A DNA stretch of 64,000 nt from assembly GCF_016918735.1 (NCBI RefSeq), contig NZ_JAFFPR010000019.1:1-64000 (forward strand), written 5' to 3'. Position numbers and translations under genes: made by a program. This document shows positions 38,826 through 47,907 of the stretch, piece by piece. The number at the start of each line of letters is the position of its first letter. The stretch's first letter is position 1. The DNA comes from Leptospira abararensis (GTDB lineage: Bacteria; Spirochaetota; Leptospiria; Leptospirales; Leptospiraceae). A model generated the notes under the pieces. That model was not told where the DNA came from and made no database searches. It saw nothing but the letters and a program-made list of their open reading frames with translations.

Positions 38826-39618
38826 TAAACTTCTGTTTGATGGTATCTGCGGTGATTTCGTAAAGGGCGTCGATAAATGCCACTTGGAAACTTCCAGGAG
38901 AGGATGTTTTGGATTTTGCCATCTCTCCGGCAATTCCCATCACTGCCATAGCGGAAGTCGCAGCACGAAATTGGTTGGCTTGTACAGCAGCAAAGGCACC
39001 ACAAATGGCAGAAGCGGTACAACCAAGACCAGTTACCTTAGTCATAAGAGGGTCCCCGTTTCTCACTTGGGCCTTGTCTGTTCCGCTGAGGATATAATCG
39101 GTGGCACCTGAAATCACTACAACTCCCCCGGTGACTTTAGATAAAGACTTTCCACAATCCACTGCTGATTCAGAAGAATCTGTTGCATCCACACCTTTGG
39201 TTTTTCCTGAAGAGTTGAGTGTAGAAAGAATTTCTGAGGCATTTCCGCGGATGATGCTCGGACTACCTGCTCCTAAGATACGTCGAATCGCCATATTACG
39301 CAGGTTACTCGCTCCAGCACCCACAGGATCTAAAATCAAAGGTTTCCCAATGGAGACTGCTTTTGTTGCAGCCTTTTCCATACTTTGGATCCAAGGTTCG
39401 GAAAGAGTTCCAATGTTGATGACAGTTGCCGAACAGATTGTAACCATCTCTTCGACTTCTTCAATGGCATGAGCCATAATCGGAGAGGCACCAATGGCAA
39501 GAAGCGCATTGGCAGTGTTATTCATCACTACATAGTTTGTAATATTGTGAACGAGAGGGGACTTAGAACGTAAAGATTCTAAATCGTCAATAGTGTTTTG
39601 GATGATTGATTGAGACAT
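38815..39618 (-). CDS. thiM: Hydroxyethylthiazole kinase
   Basis: 267 residues. ThiM phosphorylates the thiazole alcohol for thiamine salvage. Motifs are PLVHNITNYVVMNNTANALL, ILDPVGAG, VRGNASEI-like IRGNASEIL, and a C-terminal MTKVTGLGCTASAICGAFAA with the ribokinase-like anion hole and catalytic Cys region. It overlaps thiE. Only 21 bp separate it from the receiver gene upstream, and no TPP riboswitch is seen. Confidence 0.95.
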   Translation of the reverse strand: MSQSIIQNTIDDLESLRSKSPLVHNITNYVVMNNTANALLAIGASPIMAHAIEEVEEMVTICSATVINIGTLSEPWIQSMEKAATKAVSIGKPLILDPVGAGASNLRNMAIRRILGAGSPSIIRGNASEILSTLNSSGKTKGVDATDSSESAVDCGKSLSKVTGGVVVISGATDYILSGTDKAQVRNGDPLMTKVTGLGCTASAICGAFAAVQANQFRAATSAMAVMGIAGEMAKSKTSSPGSFQVAFIDALYEITADTIKQKFNGE

Positions 39619-39639
39619 GCGGAGGTTTCCTAGGAAAAC

Positions 39640-40035
39640 CTAGGCAATCTTCGTCAGGGCGTCTTCTACTTTTTTGATTAAATCAGATTCAGACCAAGGT
39701 TTGTTTAAAAAACTATGTAAGTCTACTTCCCCTCTCAATTGATTGAGTGAAAGCTCATCGATATGACCAGAAATAATTATTTTCTTAATTCCTGGATAGG
39801 TTTTGTGGACATCCCTAAGGAACTCATCTCCTCTTTGGTTTGGCATCAACCAATCAGAGATGATGATGAGAATGTTGATTCCTTCTTCCGCCAATTCTTC
39901 AATGATAGACCACGCCTCTTCTGTATTTTGGGCGGTTTCATAACGATACTCGTTCCCAAAATGTTTTTTGAGCTGAGACTTCAGACTCATCAGAATGATT
40001 TGTTCGTCATCAACGAAGAGGATGGCTTTATTCAT
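39640..40035 (-). CDS. Single-domain response regulator
   Basis: 131 residues from ATG 40033-40035 (a longer frame exists but runs into the small gene upstream). Receiver residues are FVDDEQ (acidic pair), the phospho-Asp in IISDWLMPNQRGDEFL, IIISGH, and the Lys in FLNKPW. No output domain follows. It is of the CheY-like/RpfG-receiver type found in many spirochaete pathways. It lies between an exported Cys-rich peptide gene and thiM-thiE, all on the minus strand, so one transcript is possible, although no functional link is obvious. Confidence 0.88.
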   Translation of the reverse strand: MNKAILFVDDEQIILMSLKSQLKKHFGNEYRYETAQNTEEAWSIIEELAEEGINILIIISDWLMPNQRGDEFLRDVHKTYPGIKKIIISGHIDELSLNQLRGEVDLHSFLNKPWSESDLIKKVEDALTKIA

Positions 40036-40043
40036 AGGGGAAG

Positions 40044-40175
40044 TTACTTTCCGTCGTTTGGACACTCGATGAGTTTGTCATGACCTGGGCAGGAGCGTTT
40101 CTCTTTTCCAGGGCAAATCGCAAAAGATGCGGACGTAACAACGAATAAACTAAATAGGGTTATTGCTAGTTTCAT
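40044..40175 (-). CDS. 43-residue exported Cys-rich small protein
   Basis: ATG 40173-40175, stop at 40044-40046. A strong ribosome site AGAGAGG lies 6 bases upstream. The N-terminus MKLAITLFSLFVVTSASFA is a clean signal peptide; the mature ~24 residues begin ICPGKEKRSCPGHDKLIECP, with three Cys, two CPG motifs and one His. A periplasmic metal- or disulphide-bearing peptide is plausible. It ends 8 bp before the receiver gene. I know no family. Evidence is the signal peptide, ribosome site and tight fit between neighbours. Confidence 0.72.
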   Translation of the reverse strand: MKLAITLFSLFVVTSASFAICPGKEKRSCPGHDKLIECPNDGK

Positions 40176-40232
40176 AAAAAACCTCTCTGGAAATTAGACG
40201 ACTAATTAGACATGAAAGCAAGAACGATTTCT

Positions 40233-40988
40233 TCAAACTTTTGTTAGAATTTCGTACCCTTTGTCTGTGACAAGTACGGTATGCTCAAATTGGGCGGAGA
40301 GTTTTCCATCTTTGGTGCGGACAGTCCACTTATCGGATTTGTCAAAATTCACTTCCCAAGTTCCTAAATTGACCATGGGTTCGACTGTGAAAATCATCCC
40401 AGTTTCAATTTTTGCTAGTTTTCGGGGGGAGCGAAAATGAGGCACTTGCGGTTCTTCGTGGAAATTGCGGCCTACACCGTGTCCCATCAGATCCCGGACA
40501 ATTCCATACCCGAGTGGGGTGAGAAAATCATCGATGGCGTTTCCGATATCATCGATCCGGTTTCCCGGCTTTATCTGTTCGATTCCGACCCACATGGCTT
40601 TTTCTGTATCTGCCACTAGTTTTTCGGCTTCGGGAGAAGATTTTCCGCCTACGATAAAGGTTTTGGAGGTGTCTCCAATGTATCCGTCCACTATGGGGGA
40701 TACGTCCAAATTCACAATGTCACCATTGGCAAGGATATCTTCTTTTTTTGGAATTCCATGGCAAACCACATGGTTGATCGAAGAGCAGATGGACTTGGGA
40801 AACCCTTTGTAACCAAGAGGAGCCGACCTATGACCGTTCTTCTTGGTAAAGGCTTCTGCTAGATCGTTCAGTTCTAGGGTGGTAACCCCGGCTTTGACAA
40901 AGGGTTCCAGGTAGACGAGGAGTTCGGCGGCAAATTTTCCCGCCTTTCTCATCTTTTCAATTTCTGATTTGTTTTTGATGTAAATCAC
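40233..40988 (-). CDS. map: Methionine aminopeptidase, type I
   Basis: 251 residues. It removes the N-terminal Met from new proteins. The catalytic and metal residues are seen in order: His in VVCHGIP, Asp in NLDVSPIVDGYIGDTSKTF (two metal Asp), His in GHGVGRNFHEEP, Glu in FTVEPM and Glu in QFEHTVLVT. It starts 3 bp after the histone gene's stop, so it is the last gene of the coiled-coil-histone-map cluster. Confidence 0.96.
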   Translation of the reverse strand: MIYIKNKSEIEKMRKAGKFAAELLVYLEPFVKAGVTTLELNDLAEAFTKKNGHRSAPLGYKGFPKSICSSINHVVCHGIPKKEDILANGDIVNLDVSPIVDGYIGDTSKTFIVGGKSSPEAEKLVADTEKAMWVGIEQIKPGNRIDDIGNAIDDFLTPLGYGIVRDLMGHGVGRNFHEEPQVPHFRSPRKLAKIETGMIFTVEPMVNLGTWEVNFDKSDKWTVRTKDGKLSAQFEHTVLVTDKGYEILTKV

Positions 40989-40991
40989 TGA

Positions 40992-41195
40992 TTAGAAATC
41001 TGTGGACCGAACCGTTGTTCTTTTGTTGGCAGAGGTTCTTTCCAAAGCTTTGTCGATGAGTCGGTAGATTTCTTCGTTGATTCCATCAATCGCATCGCCG
41101 GAAGTCATAAATCCCTTACTTTTGATGTATGCTTTCACTTTAGAAGTGACGATTAGGGATTCCTTCGACGTTGTTTCTGTTTGTTCTTCGGACAT
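40992..41195 (-). CDS. Bacterial histone-fold protein
   Basis: 67 residues from ATG 41193-41195 with CGAGG six bases upstream. After a short acidic tail, the sequence SLIVTSKVKAYIKSKGFMTS is followed by GDAIDGINEEIYRLIDKALE and KRTTVRSTDF. This is a single histone fold: a short alpha1, a long alpha2, and a loop with the RxTVxxxDF signature of archaeal histones (KxTVxxxDI), ending with a shortened alpha3. It resembles Bdellovibrio histone Bd0055 and reported leptospiral histones. It should bind DNA as a dimer and help organise the nucleoid. It sits 13 bp after the coiled-coil gene and 3 bp before map, implying one operon. Confidence 0.85.
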   Translation of the reverse strand: MSEEQTETTSKESLIVTSKVKAYIKSKGFMTSGDAIDGINEEIYRLIDKALERTSANKRTTVRSTDF

Positions 41196-41208
41196 GGATA
41201 CCTCGGTT

Positions 41209-44200
41209 TTATTTCTTTCTAACTCCGAGGATGTTATCTACGAGGGATTTTTCAATATTTAATTTTTCACTAATTGCCTCGGAAGACCACTGGTAGTTGT
41301 CGTGGAGGCTCTGGATGGTGGCTCTTTTTCGATCCACCAAGGGATTTCCCGAAGATTTTCGCTCGACTTTTCCTGCGGGGGTAGGGCTTTGCATGGCTCC
41401 CTGAACGATATCCAAGAATTCGGAAAGTTTTTCGAAGGTTTCGTCCGCTTCTCCGAGGAGAGATTCCAAATCGTCTTTGGTTTCCCTTGAGGATTCTTTT
41501 AAGTCTTCCAATCGTTTTTGGAGGGTGAGGATTTGGCGGTGGCGGTCGGAGAGGTCACCTAGCAGCTCTTCGATTTTATCAAACTTACGTTCTACCGAAT
41601 CAATCTGTGCTTCTCGTTCCACAAGGAAGGAAGTGCGGTTTTCTGCTTGCCGGATGGTTTCTGTGAGTTCCTTTTCTCTTGCTTCCACCACTTCAATTTC
41701 GCGGTCGAGGATGTCCAGGCGTGCTTGGAGTTCTCTTGCATTGTGTTTTTGGCCTTCCAAGTTTTCAACCAAATGGAAAACCGAATCTTGTGACTCTTGT
41801 AGGGAAGAAAGAAAGGTTTCTATTTTTGATTGTTCGGTGGTGAGTTTGGTCAAACGAGTTTCGATAGAACCGATTTCTGTTAGACTTTGTTCAAAACCTT
41901 CCATGGTTTCAGAAACATGGACAAGATTAGAAGCCAGAATTTGCACTTGTTTGTCGATGTCTTCCGATTGGAACTGCGCTTCTTTTAAGGTTTCTAGTTC
42001 GTTTGCAATTTCTTTTCTCAGTTCCGCAAATTCTGAAATCGCCGATTGGTAGAGATCGAGATCTGGTCGTCCTTTTTCTAGGGCTCTCAGGGCTTCCGAA
42101 ATTTCTTCCACAGCACGGTTGGATTCGTCTGCAATCTGTTTGGCGGAAGCAAATAAGTCAGAATGTTCTTTGACCGTTTCTAGTTCACTGGATAGAGTTA
42201 CGATCTCATCTTTTAATGTTTCCATTTCGGATTGGAAACTAGTTAGAGTTTCTTCTTTGGTATCGTTTAGGTCTTGTAAACCATTGTTTATTTCGTGTTT
42301 TAAATCTTGGAAACGCTCTAAACTTTCTTTTAAGAAGTCTTGGCTTTCTTTTGCAATTTCTTTAAAAGATTTTTCATAATCTCTTTGGTAAGTTTCAATT
42401 TGTTTTTTGGATTCGTCTTTGGATCGTTTGATGCTTTCTTCTAAGTTGCGACGAACCGTGCCTAGGTGGTTTGTGATTTTTTCTTCGAGTTGACCGAGTT
42501 GGATATTCCCTTTGTCCAAAAGTTTTGTCAATTGGTGAGAAATTTTAGAATCAATGGTTTCATTGAGTCTGTCCATTTTCTCTTCTTGTAAGTTAAAGAA
42601 AGACTCTCCTGATTCCTCTAAGTGTTTGAGGATTCGATCTACTTCGCTGCGAGCGAGTTTTGCTTCGTCTTCTAAACGAGAAATACTTTCTTTGGTTTTA
42701 GACTCTGCTACGATTTCCAAATTGGATTTTGCTTTTTGGAATTGGTTTTGGAATTCACCTAAAAGATCAGCTCCTTCCACATGAATTTCTTTTAAGCGGT
42801 CTTGGAGCCTTTCGATGCTGTAGTTTTGGTCATCACGCATTTTTGCCAGTTCGTCTTCCCATTTGCCGACAAACTGTTCTAAATTGGCATTGGCAATACG
42901 TATCTTTTCCGTTACAATTTCTTCGGATTCTTTGGCTTTTTCTTCCGCAGTTTCCAAGATTTCGTGTGCTGATTCGCGGAGTGCTGATTTTAACTCTTCA
43001 ACGTAATCATCTACATCTTTCGTTTGTGCGTTGATGGATTCGCTTAAGTTCTTCACTTGCGATTGTACGACTTCCAAATCGGATTCCATTTCAGTCTTTT
43101 GAACTTGGAAATCAGAATTCATTCTATCTTCGAGTTCTTTTCGGAGTTCAAAGAGAGAGGTTTTAATGACTGTTTCTTGGTTGGATCTGACAGCATCCAA
43201 TTCGCGATCGAAATCTTTTAATTCTTGGAGGGCACTTTTTTTCAAAGAACTTGCTTCTTCTTTTAGGTCCTCCGAGATGCGGTGGAATTCTTCGGAGAAG
43301 GCTTCGATTTCACGAATCAGTTCTTGTTTGCGGATGTCTGCTTGTCTGAGGAGTTTGTTTTCTGCTTCCAAATACTTTTCTTGGAATTGGATGATGGTTT
43401 GGTTGATTCCATCAGCTTGCCTTCTTGTTTCATTGATGATGTCATCTCTTTTGGATAGTGTTTCCAAAGAGAGATCTTCAATTTCACGTTTGATGGCATC
43501 TGTCTCCTGAGAAAGACCCTTCATAAAAGAATCTTTGGTATGGCTCACTTGGTCAAAGATAGAATCAAAACGTTCTTGGATTTTTTTATCGAGTAGATTT
43601 ACTTTCTCTTCTAGTTTGCCAGAAGCCCGTTGGTATTTTTCTTCCAACCTTTCATCAAACTTATCGACTTTATCAGAAAGAAGAGAAGATGTGTCTTCAA
43701 ATTTAGTTAGGCGAAGATCTAAATCCCCTTGTGCATTTTTCATGGAGTCGAGTAGTAGATCCATTTCTCTACGCGCATGATCTAAACGACCTGCTGTTTC
43801 ATTCACCATAACATCAGCATGGGATAAAAGTTTTTCGCGAGCTGTCTCTGCAATTTTGGAAAGTGAGTTGTCTAGGTAATCGGATTTGGTTTCGAGTAGG
43901 CTTTCTAGTTCTACCATCTTTTGTGCGACAGATTGTAAAATTTCGTCACTTCGTAGGTTGAGTTTATTTTGAAAGTTGTCCAACATAGATATGGACTCAT
44001 TGTGAAGGGATTCCATATCTTCGGAAACTTCACGTAACTCTCGTTTGTGGGTATTGATCTGCGAGAGTCCTTCTTCCATGTATTGTTTTTCACGGCGGAC
44101 TTGGTTACTCAAATCTTGGATTTGTTCCATCTCGCCGGATAGAGAAGAGAGGTAATCTTTACTTGCACGGATTTTTTCGAATAGGTCACGGGATTCGGAA

Positions 44201-44439
44201 CTAAGAGATTGGATGTCTTCAGCAACTTTACGGGATTGTTTGACAAGGATATCAAGATCAATACCGGCATCTTTTACGAGTTGGATTTTTTGGAGGGCAA
44301 CCCCTTGGATTTCGTCCGTCAATTTGGACGCATAACGTTTGAGTTGGGAGAGTTTGGTGTTCGATTTGTCTAGACGACGCAGCCCAATCGTCACGGCAAC
44401 ACTGGCCAAAAAAGGCAATAAAAAGACTTCTAATCCCAT
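41209..44439 (-). CDS. Giant coiled-coil protein (SpiroCoCo-type) with N-terminal membrane anchor
   Basis: 1076 residues. A hydrophobic start (MGLEVFLLPFLASVAVTIGL) is followed by almost 1000 residues of heptad-rich, Glu/Lys/Leu/Ser coiled coil (for example MEQIQDLSNQVRREKQYMEE). A small C-terminal domain (ATIQSLHDNYQWSSEAISEK...IEKSLVDNILG) looks like a helix-turn-helix. This fits the spirochaetal SpiroCoCo coiled-coil family, linked in the literature to cell shape and motility; I recall the name but not the details. The histone gene follows at once. The protein could link membrane and nucleoid; this is inference. Confidence 0.85.
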   Translation of the reverse strand: MGLEVFLLPFLASVAVTIGLRRLDKSNTKLSQLKRYASKLTDEIQGVALQKIQLVKDAGIDLDILVKQSRKVAEDIQSLSSESRDLFEKIRASKDYLSSLSGEMEQIQDLSNQVRREKQYMEEGLSQINTHKRELREVSEDMESLHNESISMLDNFQNKLNLRSDEILQSVAQKMVELESLLETKSDYLDNSLSKIAETAREKLLSHADVMVNETAGRLDHARREMDLLLDSMKNAQGDLDLRLTKFEDTSSLLSDKVDKFDERLEEKYQRASGKLEEKVNLLDKKIQERFDSIFDQVSHTKDSFMKGLSQETDAIKREIEDLSLETLSKRDDIINETRRQADGINQTIIQFQEKYLEAENKLLRQADIRKQELIREIEAFSEEFHRISEDLKEEASSLKKSALQELKDFDRELDAVRSNQETVIKTSLFELRKELEDRMNSDFQVQKTEMESDLEVVQSQVKNLSESINAQTKDVDDYVEELKSALRESAHEILETAEEKAKESEEIVTEKIRIANANLEQFVGKWEDELAKMRDDQNYSIERLQDRLKEIHVEGADLLGEFQNQFQKAKSNLEIVAESKTKESISRLEDEAKLARSEVDRILKHLEESGESFFNLQEEKMDRLNETIDSKISHQLTKLLDKGNIQLGQLEEKITNHLGTVRRNLEESIKRSKDESKKQIETYQRDYEKSFKEIAKESQDFLKESLERFQDLKHEINNGLQDLNDTKEETLTSFQSEMETLKDEIVTLSSELETVKEHSDLFASAKQIADESNRAVEEISEALRALEKGRPDLDLYQSAISEFAELRKEIANELETLKEAQFQSEDIDKQVQILASNLVHVSETMEGFEQSLTEIGSIETRLTKLTTEQSKIETFLSSLQESQDSVFHLVENLEGQKHNARELQARLDILDREIEVVEAREKELTETIRQAENRTSFLVEREAQIDSVERKFDKIEELLGDLSDRHRQILTLQKRLEDLKESSRETKDDLESLLGEADETFEKLSEFLDIVQGAMQSPTPAGKVERKSSGNPLVDRKRATIQSLHDNYQWSSEAISEKLNIEKSLVDNILGVRKK

Positions 44440-44522
44440 TTTCTCAAAGATCCAATAATAGTATTATGTCGCATGAAGATGGTTGAAGAAAACCAGGCGG
44501 AGATTTTTTCCGCAAGCCTTTT

Positions 44523-45158
44523 TTAATTCAGTGAGAATTCACGGATTTGGAGCCAAAATCGGCTAAAAATCTTCGCTTCTTCTGCCTCTAAATTCGCCAA
44601 TCTTTCCTTGGCCCCAGGATCAAGGCGGAACATTTCTGCACTCATCTCAGAAAGGTGGCCTTCCTCTTCTAAAATCAGGTTGGTTAGGCGGATGGGGGAG
44701 CCGGTTTTGTCCAAAATTTCGTCATACGCGGCATAGACAACCATGGCCCGTTTTTCGATGACGGTAGTGGTGTACAAATAGGCAAGGTAGGTGAATTGTT
44801 TTTCGTCCGTAAAAATTTTTCGTAAACTCCGGCGGACGAGGGTATCTAGTTTTGCGAAATAAATTCTTGCCGCGGTTCCTCGGACCAGTGCAGAATTTTG
44901 GTACCCCGAATGGAAACTGGGTTTGATGGTGCGGGCTGCTTTTTTAAAAAAGAGGGCATGCCTTGCTTCTTCGGTGGCATGTTTTAAAATCATCTCCGAA
45001 GTTTCTTCACTGGATTGAGTGAGAAGGATTTTTCTAGAACCCAAATGTTCTAGAAGAGAAAGTGTATTCAACCAAAGAGCATGGTTTGTTTCGTTGGAAA
45101 CAATGTCGGAGAGAACTTTAGGAATGGAATCATTCGAAAGGACAGTAACAGAACCCAT
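44523..45158 (-). CDS. Ferritin-like di-iron protein
   Basis: 211 residues, all helical, no signal peptide. Carboxylate and His ligands of a ferritin-like four-helix bundle are visible: SNETNHALWL, HATEEARHALFF (ExxH) and LILEEEGHLSEM (ExxH), with a further Glu in TTTVIEKRAM. The pattern Glu...ExxH...Glu...ExxH fits a di-iron oxidase or ferritin-like enzyme. The substrate is unknown. Confidence 0.8.
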   Translation of the reverse strand: MGSVTVLSNDSIPKVLSDIVSNETNHALWLNTLSLLEHLGSRKILLTQSSEETSEMILKHATEEARHALFFKKAARTIKPSFHSGYQNSALVRGTAARIYFAKLDTLVRRSLRKIFTDEKQFTYLAYLYTTTVIEKRAMVVYAAYDEILDKTGSPIRLTNLILEEEGHLSEMSAEMFRLDPGAKERLANLEAEEAKIFSRFWLQIREFSLN

Positions 45159-45189
45159 AAATCCAAAATCTGAAAGATTGATCTTTGGG

Positions 45190-45837
45190 CTAGTCTTTCT
45201 TTAGTGGGATTGTGAGTTGGGCAATGGTTTCCCCATCCTCGTGGTAAATCCGAAATTGGTCTGTAGGAAGTCCTTCTCCTTTCAGTAGGATGACACAAAG
45301 GGCAATTCCAATTCCTTCTCCTTCGGAATTGTCTCCTCTTTCGATATAGTATTCCATAATGTCGTTATAGTTTTGTGCATGGAGTAGGGAGTTTCGAATT
45401 TTTTGCATCTCTCCTCGCACAAGTGTCGTATTGTTTCTGACATCAAATTTAATTTGGGTATCGTTATGTTCGATTTTGAGATGAACATAGAGGTTTTTTT
45501 CCCTAGCCAATGGTTCAAATGTATTCCCACGTCCAGAAAGGATGAGGCTTTTATACATTCTGACACCTAACTCGTAGTCGGCGGGGGAATGAATGTCCAA
45601 TTGGTTCTCTTGAAAGAATAATCGTTTGAAGTTAGCTTTAAAACCATTGAGGATTAGGTCTTTTACGATAGTGAAAAGAATGGCAGATAAGTCCGCGATC
45701 CCGTATCTTTCTGTGAGTGCGTCCAATACGATTACCAAGTTCTCATCTAATGTTTTGGAAGCACCATAGGTGGTCATTTCTATGGGTTGGGATCGGGAAA
45801 TCCAATCCTTCACTTGATCAGTAGAAAACGCATCCAT
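45190..45837 (-). CDS. GHKL-ATPase-like protein without a histidine-box
   Basis: 215 residues, no signal peptide. The central N-box-like DLILNGFKANFKRLFF and the late G-rich NSEGEGIGIALCVILLK resemble the ATP-binding HATPase_c fold of kinases and anti-sigma factors. No dimerisation/phospho-His domain is present. The match is partial, so the call is tentative. Its ATG overlaps the TGA of the acyltransferase gene upstream (ATGA), so the two genes are translationally coupled. Confidence 0.6.
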   Translation of the reverse strand: MDAFSTDQVKDWISRSQPIEMTTYGASKTLDENLVIVLDALTERYGIADLSAILFTIVKDLILNGFKANFKRLFFQENQLDIHSPADYELGVRMYKSLILSGRGNTFEPLAREKNLYVHLKIEHNDTQIKFDVRNNTTLVRGEMQKIRNSLLHAQNYNDIMEYYIERGDNSEGEGIGIALCVILLKGEGLPTDQFRIYHEDGETIAQLTIPLKKD

Positions 45838-47093
45838 CAGAAAATATATTGGCTCGGAAACAAAGGGTTGGATTTGGATTTTTCTTCCACAAGCATGGTT
45901 TGTAACTCTTTTCTTAGACGTTCTGTAATGGAATCTAGCGTTTTCTTTTTGTCCTCTTTATAAGAACTTAAATACTCATTGATCGTGAATGGCGTTCCAA
46001 ATCTAACAACTGCTTTGTGGGGTCTTGCTCGGAATTCCCCGAAAAGTTCGTTTTCGTACCGGTATAAAAACTCATACAAACGCTCAGCGCTGGGTAGTTC
46101 TTTGATATAAGCAGTTTGAATGGTAATAAAATCGTAAGCTTTGGTTGCCGCTTTTCTGGCCCAGGTTGCCATCTCAAGGCTTGGAAGTTCGCCGTTCGGA
46201 TCAGGCATTCCCACAGAAACCATTTCGAGTACAGTTAAGATCCTTCTTAATTTTTCAATAGCATTGGCGTCGGCATCCCATTTAGGAATGTTGGCTTTTC
46301 TTGCAATGTTGTCGAGCATGGCGTGACGCATTCGTCCTAACCTATAGTCAAAGTCATCGGCTCTCCCTTCTTCAACAGGAACTCCATATTCTTTTTCTTC
46401 TCTTTCTATCATTCGTTTCCCCACAGATAAAAATCTGTGGACGATATCTTTTCCGGTTTTTTCTATCCCTAACTTTTGTTCCATTTTTGTAACCGTTTGG
46501 TCTATATCTTTTTGCATGGAATCGATAGAACCGGTCATTCTGTACTTAACGAAGGTAGGTAAAATCCAAATTTTTGCTTCTGGATCTTTTTTCAGTGCAT
46601 CATCCAAACCCCAAAAACCTAACTGGGCCACTCCTGGTTGGAAGGGAAGGAGGGTATCATTCATTCCACTTGTGGGTTCTCCTTCTGGGAAAAGGGCGAG
46701 TTTTCCTCCGGGAGCTGCTAGAATTTCCCTTGAAGCTTTGAGGGACTCGCGGTCTGGTGCCCCAGCTAACACAGAGTAGGCTCCTATCGATTGGATGAAG
46801 TCACCAACAAATCCATAGGCCCATTCGAATACCTCTCTTGCGGCCATATAATGAAACCGAGAACCCATAAGATTGGCTGCATGGTAGGCAATCCCAGGTT
46901 CTTTGGTGGTAGGGTGATTGGAGATATAAAGCAGCCTTTCTTTTTGAAAGGATTTTAATGTCTTTTGGTCGGTATTTGAGATCTCGATGGATTCCAGATT
47001 GTGGAGCATTTTATTGAGAACGGGAAGAGTCAGATCCGTAAACCATAAAGCAGGAAGATTGAACTTTGCAGGGATAAAGGATTTGATTGACAT
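45837..47093 (-). CDS. 1-acyl-glycerol-3-phosphate acyltransferase-like protein
   Basis: 418 residues. The PlsC-type acceptor block is ISNHPTTKEPG, a variant HxxxxE in place of the usual HxxxxD, and block III is LALFPEGEPTSG. A third block (ILPTFVKYRMTG) follows. It should acylate a glycerolipid at the membrane. The N- and C-terminal extensions make it longer than a minimal PlsC (~240). Its stop overlaps the start of the GHKL-like gene. It is divergent from the ICMT-like gene with 47 bp between starts. Confidence 0.82.
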   Translation of the reverse strand: MSIKSFIPAKFNLPALWFTDLTLPVLNKMLHNLESIEISNTDQKTLKSFQKERLLYISNHPTTKEPGIAYHAANLMGSRFHYMAAREVFEWAYGFVGDFIQSIGAYSVLAGAPDRESLKASREILAAPGGKLALFPEGEPTSGMNDTLLPFQPGVAQLGFWGLDDALKKDPEAKIWILPTFVKYRMTGSIDSMQKDIDQTVTKMEQKLGIEKTGKDIVHRFLSVGKRMIEREEKEYGVPVEEGRADDFDYRLGRMRHAMLDNIARKANIPKWDADANAIEKLRRILTVLEMVSVGMPDPNGELPSLEMATWARKAATKAYDFITIQTAYIKELPSAERLYEFLYRYENELFGEFRARPHKAVVRFGTPFTINEYLSSYKEDKKKTLDSITERLRKELQTMLVEEKSKSNPLFPSQYIF

Positions 47094-47140
47094 AGGACGA
47101 ATGCTAACAACTTAATCAAAGGAAGCAAGTACGAATTCAC

Positions 47141-47902
47141 ATGGCACTTATAGAAGAACTCAACCAACAAGGCAATTTTCTCTTCCGATGGCGCTCCTAC
47201 ATTCCAGGAGTCATTTTGTTCCTTTCCTTACTGTATCTACCGTATGTCCCTTATTTTCAAGGTAACTATAACTCCAATTTGTATTGGCTTTGTGGCGCAT
47301 TTCTTGTAAGTTTTGCGGGACTTTTTGTTAGATGTTTTACGATTGGATACACTCCCAAAAATACATCGGGTAGAAATACAAAACAACAAGTAGCGGATGT
47401 GGTCAACCAATCAGGAATTTATTCTTTGGTAAGACATCCACTTTATGTAGGGAATTTTCTGATGTATCTTGGCCCTGTTTTTATCTTGCGAGATTTTGCT
47501 TTTGCACTCGTTTACATCATGTTCTTTTATCTATATTACGAAAGGATTATATTCGCAGAAGAATACTTCCTTCGCGGAAAATTTGCAAAAGGGTATTTGG
47601 AATGGGCGGACAAAACCCCCGCTTTCGTTCCAAGACTCTCCGGTTATGTAAAACCCAAATTAGGTTTTTCTTTCCGCAATATCTGGAAGAGAGAATACCC
47701 AAGTTTATTTGGAATCATCGTTGTATTTACTATTTTTGATTTAATCCAAGTTTACTACCAAGAGCCGACACTCCGTAGCGGAGACATCACAGGAATTTGG
47801 AAACCTTTCCACACTTGGTTTTTTGGATTCGGTTTTATCTTTTATGTTGTCACACGTATCATAGTAAAGACCACCAAACTTCTAGAAGTCGAAGGTAGAT
47901 AA
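47141..47902 (+). CDS. Isoprenylcysteine carboxyl methyltransferase-like membrane protein
   Basis: 253 residues with about six membrane spans. The ICMT/PEMT motif is SLVRHPLYVGNFLMYLGPVF and the AdoMet-binding end YFLRGKFAKGYLEWADKTPAF. It probably methylates a lipid or small molecule at the inner membrane; bacteria lack prenylated Cys substrates. The next gene starts 5 bp after its stop. Confidence 0.85.
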   Translation: MALIEELNQQGNFLFRWRSYIPGVILFLSLLYLPYVPYFQGNYNSNLYWLCGAFLVSFAGLFVRCFTIGYTPKNTSGRNTKQQVADVVNQSGIYSLVRHPLYVGNFLMYLGPVFILRDFAFALVYIMFFYLYYERIIFAEEYFLRGKFAKGYLEWADKTPAFVPRLSGYVKPKLGFSFRNIWKREYPSLFGIIVVFTIFDLIQVYYQEPTLRSGDITGIWKPFHTWFFGFGFIFYVVTRIIVKTTKLLEVEGR

Positions 47903-47907
47903 ATTTC

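Noticed and set aside
38815..39640. TPP riboswitch upstream of thiM
   Set aside because: Only 21 bp separate thiM from the receiver gene and no thi-box core is visible.
41302..43780. Plus-strand frames of 60-190 codons opposite the coiled-coil gene
   Set aside because: They are Ser/Arg/Phe-rich shadows of Glu/Lys-rich coiled-coil codons on the other strand.
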